Origin: Rallus limicola
Lineage: Eukaryota; Chordata; Aves; Gruiformes; Rallidae
Direction of reading: 5' to 3'
Assembly (NCBI GenBank): GCA_022605955.1
Contig: JAKCOZ010000007.1
Span: forward strand, 11,413,501 to 11,477,500
DNA: 64,000 nt
Positions 29,501 through 42,400 of this stretch are shown here, piece by piece. Within the stretch, counting starts at the first letter, position 1; each line of letters begins with the position of its first letter. Both the position numbers and the translations under genes were made by a program. Below the pieces are notes generated by a model. That model ran no database searches. It was not told where the DNA came from and saw only the letters and a program-made list of their open reading frames with translations.

Positions 29501-30449
29501 AAGCTGGATTTCCCCCCAACCCCAGAATATGCAAAATGTAAATGGCAAGTTCTATCAAGATTATATACTGATGGTGGTCACGGTGTATTATGAAGAAAAC
29601 CTTTTGGATTTGCAAGTGAATGTTGCACTGTGAATTGTCAGAGAATTGCAGCTACATGATCTACTTCTATTATAATTCAGAAGTGGTGAGAAAAATGGCT
29701 TTCCTCTAGTGAGATTTTCAGAGGAACAAGCTTACAAGAAGTTTGAAGGATTGGTTTTGTGCAGTTGGTCAAAACTTTAGGGGCAAAGCTTGGAGTCATG
29801 AACAGGCAGGCCAAATACAGTGAGATGTGAAGCAGTTATCCTGTTCTGTTAGGTTCTGTCAGAAGGCACTTCTCTTACATGTACAAAGGAAGCTCCCTGT
29901 TCGAGTGTGAATGGGACTGCTGTGGGGTTGGCAAACCCACCACAAGTGTTGAGCATGCTGTGATAAAGGACAGGAACTTAATATGAGCTTCTGGCTCTTA
30001 CTGTAAGGTCCATTGTGCACCAACTGTAGGGTCCATAGCGAGTACAGTGCAGATCCCTTCAGCTTGTGGGGAAGACTTTCCACAGATGTCTTAGTTGCTC
30101 CTGCAGCCTGCCCGATATTGGGGAAGGGATAACGAATCCACACCGACTTTTGGTGTGTTTTCCATTTCTGGGGAGTCCTATGAAACCGCAGAAGGAAAGG
30201 CGCTGAAGCAGCATATGGAATTAATCACCTGTGTTTCACGGCTCACTGGTGGGCAGTGAGTGAGCCGCTCTGGCTCCTACAGCCCTTACGTAAAACATCC
30301 ACACAGTGACTTTCAGCTGTGGGAAACTTGAAAAGGCTTCTGCTCCAACAAGGAGAAGACTGACTCTCTTTTGGCTTACCTGGGAGGACAGGCTGCCTCT
30401 ACGGGTACCACCGCAGCCTTCAGATGTGGTAGGGCGCAGGTGGAGAGTG

Positions 30450-30480
<31 letters not shown>

Positions 30481-33400
30481 GGAAATTGCATCCAGCAGTC
30501 AAATGGGGTATTCCACTAATTGGTTAAGTCTGCTCTGGTGTCTGGCCACCATTTGGCAGATACTGACAGTTTCCACTTAAAGCCAGCCAACCCCACCGGA
30601 AAGCCAGCTGTGCCGGCAGAGCGGCTGATCTCAGGAAGATGTCATTGAACAACTGTTTGAACTCATTCAAGAAATGGTGGGTCTGACTTGAAGTGGGCTG
30701 AAATCCCCTGGGGATCTTTGCTGGAAATGGGTATACAGACGTTCATTTATCTAAGAGTTATACTTCAGTGTTCCTAAATTACATGTGAGGATGTCATCTT
30801 CATCCTGGTGCTGGGGACTGCTTCGTGTTCACCTTAAGTTGAAACGGCTTCTCTTTGCTGTTCACATACATGGAACTTTTTCTGTTCCTGTGAGCTAAAA
30901 CCTCATAAATATTAGTAGCTTGTCATAGTGGTTGCCATGATAGAAAGGGTTACTTATTTACAAAGGGGAAACAGATGGCATGAAATACTTTAATGAATTT
31001 CAGCGTGTTTGAGAAGTGAAATTCCCTTTTTAGAAATAATACCAGTTTTGCGAAGCCATTAAACACTATTTCACACAATCACAAGGGAGGCTTGTTCTTC
31101 AGGACCCCGAGTATACACAGAACCACAGCAGAATTAAGGCCAGAAAAAAGGGCATAGGATAGAGTGGTTTTATGAAAAGCCATAAAGCCATTAAAATTAG
31201 CCAAAGCTAATTTTATTAGCTGCCACCACCACTGAATATGTGGACTTGTGACAGTAGGTAAGTAGGATATGAAAGTGACAGCAGATGGAAAAAACCCGAG
31301 GAAGATGAATCCTGGTGATGGGGTTAAGGAATGTGAGAGAGAAAGCAAGTCAGACACACCAAATCCATTCCCACAATTCCAGGTGCATCTATTGACCATT
31401 CTTCATTAAAAATACACTGTCAGATACAGAGAGATCACAACTCAATTTATGGAAGAACAGGTAAGTGATACCGGCATTCATGATCTTACTTTTTAACTGG
31501 GATGTAATGACACGCATTCTCCACTTACTGTGGTGGATCCTTGCCATGAGGTCATAACCTAGGAAAAACCATGTGTGGCATGTGAATGGTACTTAAAGAG
31601 CAGGGCAGGGGTAGTTAAAGAAATGTTTTTTGAAATTATAAATATATGTAGAAGGTTGTAGCTTACAGTATTTTAATGAAAAATTAATTATGGTTCCCAA
31701 AGTGCATGTGGTGTAAGAAATGGTCCAGCTTGAAGTTTGAGGGGTTAAATACCTCGATTGATTGTAGAGCTGTGGGGAGAAGGGACTTTGTTTCAACTCC
31801 CGGTTGTGTGTGAAAAACTTGTATTTATTGGACTGGGACCAGGATATAATCTGTATATCCAGATACCAAACGTTCCATTTTAATAACCTGACTACACTTT
31901 TCTAGTAGAAAGTGCCTGCTTCTCAGAGGGACTGAGTAATTTGAATTTTTTTCATACTTTTTCACTATTCATGTTACTTTAGTTTACTCATTTTTTAATC
32001 TGTTAGACATAAATCTCTGTGCCTCATTTTGACTAGGGGGTCATTTGATAATCTGGGTCTGATTATTAAAGCTTATATTGGTGTCACTATCCTTTCCCAA
32101 ATATTTTAAAGCCAACATTGCTAATGCACTAGTCACTGCTATTTGGACCAGGCTGAGTGGAAAAGCTAAGGTGGCTGGTACACTACATGAGGGTGGAGGC
32201 CCTGAATGAAGCTTTCATAAAAACTCTCATAGGAGCTTTCCTCTCTTCGTTCCAGTTTGTATTAGGTTTTTTGGCATACGTTTGCAAGAAACTCATCATG
32301 TCGTTGCATTTGAACTTCAAGCGCCAGCTTAGTATTTCTTGATTTTCCCTTGGAAATTGCTCTGCAATCGTCGACCCAGAGAACATGCACTACCCTGTTT
32401 GTTTGCTTATAAGCAAAATCATGAGGTATTTATTTTAGGGCTAAATTTACTTGCTTCTCCTACTCAATTCTTATGGAAATTTGTTTGAAACATTTCTTTG
32501 AATTTAAATAGCATCATTTTGAGAAAATACTTTCTTTGCCTCTGGTTGGTTATAATGCCAAGGGCAGATGGATTTCACACAAGCTTAATACTTTTTTTTT
32601 TTAAATTTTTGGTAGGAAAAGGTTCCTACAGACTCAGATAATGATTTGGAAAATACAAGGATAGCTGAATCATTCCTGTCCTGAATAAGTAATAATAAGT
32701 AGTATGCTCACCAGGGTTAACCCATTAGGCATCAAGACAGCTAATTTGTCTTTGGATCTCTCCCTCTGTGTACATTTATGCACACTCATATGTGTTCTGT
32801 CTAGAGTTGGCTAGGCATTGTTTGCAGGACTCCTCCTTTCCTGACCAGACTCCGTGGGTGTGTGTTTGGTCCCGGTGCCCTCAAAGTCCAGGTGCTGCCA
32901 CATCCTCTGTGGCTTGGAGATCCTAGGTGGCCTTCAGGTCGTGTCTGTTGGATGTCTTGCTTTGGTGGCCACAGTGCAGTGACTTGTGTTGGACTTGCAG
33001 CACTGTTGCTGTACATGTAAGGGCTAAGAGTAGGTGCGTGCCAGGCAGCTGCTTGTTTGCACCGAGACACTTCCACACGTACTACTAATCATGTGGGTAA
33101 ATGCACAGTTCTGACACCAGGTGACTTTAGATGCCTCCAGGTTTGGGTGGAAGTAGTGAGCAGGCACTGTCTGTCTCTCTGAAAAACAGCTAGGTGCCTG
33201 TACTCCTCTTCATACTGATACAGCTAAACTAGGCTGCTCGTTACAGTTTGTAAATTTGTTTTTGGACTTGAGCTATGAAATCTAAGTCAAGAACTATATA
33301 ACCTTTAAGTTTTTACCTACTGTTCCACATGTGGTGCGCTGAGGCTGTAGTTTTTAAGCTGCTGTTTGAGTAATCCCAGCATATGGATCCATTCACACAG

Positions 33401-36400
33401 TCCTGTACCTGTTTATCCCAAGGTCTCATGCACAATCTAATTATTTTTTTAAAAGCTAAATGCCTTTGTATAAATAGCTACATCAATGCAAAGCGGGTAC
33501 GAGCTGCTATTTTTCTGTCTTGGTAGTATTTTTTACTGACAGTGCTCGTGGGAAAAACTTCCTAAGGGATAAAGGAATGGAGAAACAAGCTCTTGGCAGA
33601 AACCCCCCAAACATTCAACATATCCCCCCCCTACCCCAAACCCATCTCTTTCCCAAAACACAAAGGCTTGCTTATCTGTTTCCTTTGTTTCTTTTTTGTT
33701 CTGCAATTTTTCAAGCATTAGAGAGAGACAGTTTCCCAGCAGATTATGAGACCATGTGGAAATCCATTTGTCTTTAGCATACAGTAGTTACTAAACATAT
33801 ATAACTTTCAAATCCTCTCTGGGAAATAAGTGACAGAGACATTCAGCTAACCCAAACAACACATTTCACAGTAAGTGCTGTACTATCAAAAGGCCTGTGG
33901 ACTGAATAGCGAAATGTCCCCTCATTTAAGGATATCGAGGGAGCCAGGACCAGGGGATGCTGGGAAGCTTGTTGTCTTATAGTCAATATAAATATTTGTA
34001 GATACACTGAACAGAGACTGAACTCTGCCAAACTTCTGGCTCCTGATTTAACTGGAAGAATTTCTCACTCGGTTTAGTGTTCAACTAAAACAGAGACAGC
34101 AAGGAGTCAAAGGCCTTGTCTGCCGTGCAAAGTTCCACTGAAAACTGTTTTTAAATAGATCTCATTAAACGAAAGCACATCAGTAGCATGCATGCACTTA
34201 CATCAATGCACACGCTGGTTTTATTGGTCTAATTTAGCTTTAAATCAGTTTAAATGTGCCTATTTCAGGGGTTAGCACTGAGTGGAGCAAATCAATTTTA
34301 AAATTAATTTAATTTAAGTGGTGTCCTTTTACAGTGTAAGGAGGTTTTATAGAGCTTTTTGTTTCCGTTTATTGATCTCAGTGGTATTGTGTAAGCATAC
34401 TTGTAGAACCATTTTTTTCACAGAATTCACATGCAAAACTACTGAATTCAGTCATCTGCTCATGATTAACATTTCTGTAGTACATTTATACTATTATGTT
34501 ATATAGTGAGATCAATATTGGCATGTAACTTTTGGATAAGCTTTTTCATAGTTGGCTCTTACCAAATGCCTTGTTGAAAAGAAAATTGGTGGGCCTGTGA
34601 CAAGTATGCAGAAATCTTTTTTTATAACTTTTTAAGAAAAAAAGAAATTTGGATTATAATGCAAGCAATTTCCTGCAATGTTGTAAGTTTATTCACTGTG
34701 GGGTTTCTTTACAGATGATAGAGTGAATGAAAGCTGATATAAATAAACTGTGTTTATAATGTAGTAGCAGGTACAGGGCTTCAAAGAGATGTGGCTGGTT
34801 GTGTGGTAGAATGGAAATTAAGAAATAAATCTTTTCAGTTTTTCTGGCCAAATGAAGTGTATTAAAAAAAAAACCCAACAAACCAACACCCTTGTCCCAG
34901 AAAATGCACGAATAGTAAAAACTAGAATGGAATAGCTCTAATAGTTGGGGATGTTTATAACACAGGTAGAGTAATTTTAATGACCTCCATCCTGGTACTG
35001 GTCCCATAAGCTTCAGCCCACCCTGTCATTTCTTCAGAGTCCTGACTATGCTCAGACTAAAAATCACCCCAATCATAAAGCCAACCCCAAGGCAACCTCC
35101 TGAGAACTATTTATACAAGATGCGGTGGCCATCAGGGCAATAAAACAATGGTTTACAAGAAGCCCAAATAAAACCTAGAGCTGTCCTGAGCAGGACAGCC
35201 TGTGGCAAGTCAATGGATAAACAGTCTCAGTGCAGAAAGAGGACAGAAGTAACAGCTAGAAAAGCCGAGGGCAAATCTGTGAATAATTCAAGCACACGGA
35301 ACTGCCTGTGTTCTCATCCACCTTGATCCTTGGAGTGTGTTTGAGTTAGGATTATGCTTCTGTTCCAGTCCCCTCTAAGTTGTTTTAATCCTTTGAAAAT
35401 TGCATAAAATATAGGGTAAATCCTATTTGAAGAAAAGTTCTCTTGTGCCATGTGTTGTGTAAGGAAACATCCATGTTATGGTTAGATCTGTTATGGTTAG
35501 ATCCTTAACAATTTATTTCAGTGGGAAAACTTCCACTGAATTTAATAGCAACACAGCCCAAACTACATTTCCATGAATCATTTCAAGACAGTTTACCATT
35601 CAGGGATATTGGCTTCTTACCAAATGTCTCTCTTTCTTATTTAGGTCATAAGGCAGATTGTCTTTATTCCATGTCATATCCATTCTCATGGATGTGGTCT
35701 TGAAAGGAACCTGAAACTTGGATATCATAACCTTTGGTGAAATAGCCTTAATACTCTCACACATTACTATAGTGAATTACATTTTGTGAGAAAACATTCT
35801 CACCATGGCTACAGCTCTCTGTTTCTCCTTGAGGTAAATCTAGTCATGTAAGACATACCTACTTGATAAAATCCAAATGCAAAAACCTCTCCATTTATAA
35901 AACTTTTTCAAAATGGCAAACAAAACGTCCTTGCTTGAAATTGCATTGTGAAACCAAGGGCCTTATTGCATAAAGACAACCATGCAACAGCAGTGGCACT
36001 CACCAGCTAAGCAAAGTGTCTTTGGAAGGTATTTGGGCAGAGTCATAGTTGTGCAGGAGAAGGAACCCACCAACTTGCTGGTTACACTGGTTTTGACGCA
36101 GCCCAGGATACAGTTTGCTTTCTGGGCTGCAAGTGTGCATTGATGGCTCATGTTGAGCTTTACATCAACTGACACCCCTAAGCCCTTCTTCTCAATCCAT
36201 TCTCCACCCAGCCTGTAGTTGTGTTTGGGATTACACCAACTCATGTGCAGGACCTTGCACTTGGCCTTGGGGAACTTCATGCAGTTCACATGGGCCCATC
36301 TCTCAAGCCTGTCAAGGTCCCTCTGGATGGTATCCCTTTCCTCCAGTGTGTAAACCACACCACTCAGCTTGGTGTCATCAGCAGACTTGCTGAGGGTGCA

Positions 36401-39400
36401 CTCAATCCCACTGTCTTGGTCAGTGACAAGTATGTTGGGAAGGAAATACCTTTTCACCATGAGGACCGTGGTATAGTGGCACAGGCTGTCCAGGGTGGGT
36501 GCACAGCCTCCATCCTTGGAGGTTTTTAAGACCTAACTGGAGAAAGGCCAAGCACATGATTTAAACTCATGGCAGAGTCTACATTCAGCAGAAGGCTGGA
36601 CGATCCCATCTGACTTGAATGATCTTTGATTCTTATGATCCTATAGATACAATTCCAGTTTGGCTTGGTGTTTTCTGAGAAGCAATACATCAGTAAAGGT
36701 TTTCTTTACCAATTATTTAAAGATGCCTTGGCCTTGTAGCAGTCTTTCATAAAACAACCCTTTTGCCTGCTTTTCTCCTCTGCCCCAAAGCAAGGTTACT
36801 CTTCATAGCAACAGACAGGAGACTAATTGAAAGAAATGTCACTGACAATGAACAGTGAATCATCTCCAGTCCTTAGTGTGTGATTACATCTGCAAAAGCT
36901 GACTGATGATAACACAAGGTCTATAGTTACTGCAGACAATACAGACACTTTATAATCTGAGACAAAGCCAAGATCACAGAAGCGTGTAATGGCCTACCCC
37001 TTGCTTTTATACAAATGACTGATTTGACAAAACCTAAGGATGTTTCATGGACTTCTGCAATGTTTTGGAAGGTTTGCTTTCTGTGCAACAGAGCAAAACT
37101 GTAAAGTTTTGAAGATGGAAAAGGTATGTACTGCTGAGAAACACACTAGAAAACTGCTGGAATGTAACAGTATTCACATTGCACTTATTTTAAAATCATT
37201 GAGGGTTTGCACATATTTCATGTAAGTTGGGAAGTAGCTTTTATCATTAATCATGTTTTCGCATAGTGTCCACTGTGCTAAGTACGGTACTTTTAAGAGT
37301 AATACAGTGTATAGCATTTCTAGACAAAGCTTAAAGCAGGAAAATGCAGATTTTTATCTGGCCTATGGAAACAGAAAAGAGATAGAGAGTGAACAGTTAT
37401 CTATTAACTTAGGAAAGTTGAAATTTCTTTGGTGGAGTGTTTTACGCAACCAACAGCCACAGCAGCACAGTTCTGACAGCAACTCATCCTCAGCAGCATC
37501 TGTTATTCCCACTGTGTTCCATCACTTGTACTGCATCAGCTGGTAGCACTCAGTGAGATTAAGAATGAAGAAATTCATCTCCTTGGGATTTTTAGGGGTT
37601 TTTTTCACTAGCTGATAGTAAATTCTGCACACAGCCATTGATTTCCAAGGTAAACTACTGCTCATTATATCTCAGAAGTAAAATGAGTTTCAGAGATCTT
37701 CGTTTTTCCATAAGATGGTGTTCTGGTCCCTTGAAACATTGATCTGTAATAGGATGGTGTTCCAAATTTTCAGTCCCTGCAGTCTGTTTCATATAACTGG
37801 GGATGGGTATGACGTGATTTGATGCATATGACTGTTCTTTTTTAGAATTCATTTAAATCCATGCCTATTTAGAAGAAGAAACTTGTTTCACAGCTGTGTA
37901 GGTGCCCTGTATGATATGGATTGTCTTCTCAGTTCAGTTACCCTTAGGCGGGTGGTCACATCACAAACCATCAGAGTAACTGGCTTGAAAAAAATAACCT
38001 TGTGTCTCTCAGGAGGGAAGACAATAATTAACAGCATATGGAAAAAGTTGGTTTTCCTACAGGGATGAAAGGTACACTGGTAAAACAGGATGTGGGCAAA
38101 TTTATACTCCAGTTGTCTCTGCCTGTGGTTTGTGTCAGCTTGTGTCTGAACAGGAGATTCTGGCTTACGGTGTGTCCTGATGATAGTCAGGATAATTAAT
38201 GTATTTTTTTTGAAAATAGAAAGCAAGCTTAAAACTCATCGACTTCACTTGTAAGAATCAGGCTTACTGTAATTCTATAGAAATTACTCCTGAATTTTAC
38301 AGAAGGTGTCTTTATTTTTCACCTTACCCTACTGTCAGAAAGAGTGAATACACGTTTTCCAATTTTGTATGTTCATATTTCCTGAAACTTTGCCTAGAAC
38401 CTGAGAAGCATTAGAAAATGCTGGAAAATCCATATATGATTTGTAAGCTCTCTTTGAAGGGGTTATCTTTCTAGCTGCTACCACCACAAAAGAACCCTAA
38501 TGCAATGATAACTGTAAGCCTGAAAATGCTTAACTTTAAGCTATTTAATATCAGCCAGAATTCCAGAGGATTTCAGCTCAGATTAAAAAAATCTTTTTTG
38601 AATGTGAAAAATGATGCGAACTGATACATGAGTCTGATGATATCCTGCCTAGGAAGACCATGTCATGCATGTGGTTGAATTTATCATATATCTCACACAA
38701 AGAAAGGCGATGCTTGATAAGCAGTTTTATTGAGCAATTACATTTTGTTTTTACATTTGCAAATAAAGCAGGCTGATTTCCATCTTGAAGTAATTTACTA
38801 ACACATTATAAACTCGTCAAACACTAAAGTGGTAGAGTACGCCTCATTTCCTGTTTACTAAATAATCCTTTGGCTGCCTGCTTCGTGTCTTTCAGGTTGA
38901 ACCTGGAATTGTTCTCTGCCAGGGATGTCATGGAGCCTGGCGTCAGAGTCCTTCACCTGAAGGAAAACATTGCCTCCTTGGCTCGGCTTCTTGCAAGTAC
39001 AAGCCATGGCGGATTCCCAGTGGTTTGCAGGCCCAAGCCAGACCATGCAGAGGTGTTCCAGGGAACTATTAAAAGGTAAAAATGCTATCAAATTCACATC
39101 ATGTGATGTTTCTGGCCATTTATCAGTTGTGTTTGTTTGTTTGTTTGTTTGTTTGTTAAGCATCTGTTTGTGAAGATTTTTTTTGGCTTAATATGAAACT
39201 TGTTCCTACTTTCTTTAGCATGAACAGCAGGTGTCCTTTAAAGAAAGGACCTAGGTCCTTTCTAGTACAAGATTATCTATCTCATCAGGTATTTATTGAA
39301 ACAGCACCAGTGAAGTGATCTTAGGGGAACTGTAGAAAATGGGAAAATTGCCCTTCAGGGCCTTAAAGGTTCACTGAAACTGTCATTTAAAAGGGTTTGA

Positions 39401-42400
39401 ATCTAGCTAGACATAAAATGTTCCATGCCAATTCAAAACTGGCCTGCAATTTTTTCATTTTATTAGTGTATGCTTTTACAGGAAATGAGTTAACATAAAT
39501 CATATCACAGACAAGATAAGCAACAAAATCACTGCAAGTAACATGCTAGGGTGAACAGGAACTACACTAAAGGAATCCTTGCCATACGGGGTACTCTCAA
39601 AAGCCAAATAAAATCTCCTTATAAATGAAATATTTATGATACTGCATTTCATATGCAGTAAAATTGAATTCATCCTTCAGGAAGGTATCCTAAGACTGTC
39701 CTTTGAGTCCTGGGCCCTGAGTGGGAGAGGCAGTGACTTGATTTCCACTTTGAGTATCCTAGAGGAAAGGAGATGCATAGGCAACTCCTACTTATATAGG
39801 AGTTGAAACAGCAAAGATCTATCAGCTATGGTTCCACTAACTGTAATGCAAACACATGGCCAGTTTTTTATTGTAATATCATAATCTTTCATAATTTGCA
39901 TGGCGTCTTTTGTCCTGGATGGCTGTAGTGTTCCATAGCTTTTCTTGTAGAGAATTTTTTTATCCACTGCTGCTTTAATGCCCTAGCTGTGTGGCAGTCA
40001 GGAGCTACCTGTGAGCAAACAAGGAGAAAAGTATTTTCTTCTGTTGATCTGGATAGGGAAAAGTGTTATGCCTTCATCATCAGTGGAAATTTGATTAGAA
40101 CTTGTCTTCTTGCCCACTTTATAATAAATGTTTAAGGATGAACTCCAGGCAGCTGGATCACACGAACTTACTGCCCTTTTGGAGCATGAAGGTGGGAAGG
40201 GGATGAATATTTAGTAAAACCCATGAAATTCCTTTATTGACAAAAATGAAACACTTTGAGCCTTTTAGGAAGAGAAATATCTGCTTGGAATGAGCATTGT
40301 ACAGTGGAGATCACTTGGGTATGTAGGAGTAATGACATCAGTAAGCGCAATATCATATACTGGTGTATGATATGTATACTCATTCCCTCATGGTGGTGCT
40401 AACATAGACATTATGAAGAAGAAATATGCTAGGGCTGAATTTCTGACTGATAGTCTGCAGCGTGCACCAATCTGCAGATAGTGTGTAGCACAAACTAACG
40501 TGCTTCTTTAGCTCTCAGCCATCCACGGCAATAAAACCAGAAGCACATTAACAGCTGATACAGCTGAGGTTGCTTTTAAATTCAATTTGCAGTCTCATCT
40601 TTTCCTTATTAATTCACCAAATCACCTTGCAGTGGGCTCCCCAGCCTGCTGAGGAGTACGCTGAGTTTATGCAAGTACTATTGTGGTTCAAAACACAATG
40701 CAACGTGATCCTGGAGCAAGAAAAAAGCGGGGATGCCAGGCTGATCACTAGCACATCCTAAAGAGAGGTGGCTTTAACAAAAAACTGATGCTACCTGACA
40801 ATTCTAGGAGGCTTGTGGTTTGCTTAAACCCCAGAGCCCTCCTACAGTACATTCTGTTAGAGCCTTTTTACACGAGGTGAATGAAAAAGTTTGTTTCTCT
40901 GTCACTTTTGGCATAAATGAGCTGTTAGAATGTTTTGAGTAAAACCAAGATAATGTTTTAAATGGCTGACAAAGAAGCAGCTAATGGCATTTTTGGCTGG
41001 TCAGTTGCTTGCTTCAGTAAAACCTAAGCAGAGATGTTGCCTGGGAGCAAGTAGTACATTCTGGGATGCTCTTCTCGCCGCAGTGTGTGCCCAGCAGCCT
41101 GGGTACTTGCATGATGAGTTCTGGGTGCTTTGCCCCCAGAGGGGACCATGGGTGACTTTGCTGTTCTGCTGTTCTCACCAGCTCTGGGAAGGGAATGTTC
41201 TGCAGCCATCCGCTGAAGCAAGCCTCCAAAAATGTGGTGTGTCATGGAATTAGTGTATTCATAACCAAAAGCAGTTAGGATTTGGGTTTTCCATCTTACT
41301 CATAAAATTGCAGCTCTTGCAGCACGTAGTTGTTAAGACCAAGATAAAAGCTGTGACCTCCTTAAAGGAGAAGGGTGCTGTTCAAAGTCTTGCCCTATGA
41401 GATCCAGTGCAATTCCACATGGAGGTGAAAACTGTAAGGTATTTTTCTGTCTTGAACATCAATAATGTTAATGTGGGGGAAACGTGACTTTCCCGACATG
41501 TTTTAAACAAGGAGGCTTGGAAAAGATGCAAAAAATAATTGCCATGATGTTTTTCTTGAGAGTTGCCTCGGGCATTATTATTGATTCTCAAATGTATTTT
41601 TTTCTAGTACAAAAATTTTATTAGGTTAAAAAGAATGGGGAGACAAGCTAATGAAGGGAAAAAAGCAAACAATCTGCTAAGCTTGCATGAGGGCAGCAGC
41701 AGCTCATAATTTTTTAATACTGTTTCTCTGTACCGTTTCTTCTCATGAAATAAGCATGGATGAAACTGTAAATTTGGAGCAAATGTAAAATTTACTCAGT
41801 ACCTGCCCACACTTGGAAACTGTAGCGATGAGAGTTGCTGTACAAGGACAAAGCGTTGTTATATTTTGTAAGACATACAAACGATTCTGACCCTTTGCAG
41901 AGAAAAGGTCAATGTCAGTTCTTACAAAAGCAAAGACCGTGGCCAAGTAATGTTGGCTGGAACCTGCATGGGCCTACAGATGCGCTTCAGTGCTGGCCTG
42001 TAGCAAACGCCCAGATGCTCCAATTTGATGTAAAAAATCCCCAAACATAACCCCAAAAATCTTCCAGATCTGCTTAGTGGGGCCAGATTTTTCTCCCACT
42101 CTTTGTGATCTGGATGCTTACCCACTGGGGACCAAGATGAGATCACAAAACATGTTTTTACATGGGTGACCTAAATCTGAAGCTGTTATCTTCCCCACTT
42201 GAGTAAGCAATAGAGACTCAAACGAAAAACAGCTACTAAAGAAAACTCCTTGGCTTTAAAATTGTTAAAGAGGAAGCAAACTGTAGCTGAGAAGCAAGTT
42301 TCCAAAACAGGGATCTCCTCAGAGTAATACTTTTGACACTTTGCCATAGGCAGAGAGCTCTGTGCATGCCTGGGATACCCTCGCAGAATTTGGTTTGAGC

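Larger units (their letters stand above)
22646..38895 (+). other. Large intron, phase 2, about 16.3 kb
   Basis: It splits a Trp codon between the helix-R exon and the CBS1 exon. It contains a degraded CR1 reverse-transcriptase fragment (24055-25425), a CR1 with inverted 5' part (35960-36652), a (CA)n repeat (30450-30477) and short perfect inverted repeats (31193-31214, 35180-35199). No exon was recognised. Confidence 0.85.

Noticed and set aside
29199..29615. 138-codon minus-strand frame with hydrophobic segments
   Set aside because: The hydrophobic runs come from T-rich and A-rich stretches. No motif or start context supports a gene.
35963..36460. 165-codon minus-strand open frame
   Set aside because: It is CR1 reverse-transcriptase sequence ([16 protein letters not shown]) and is annotated as a mobile element, not a host gene.
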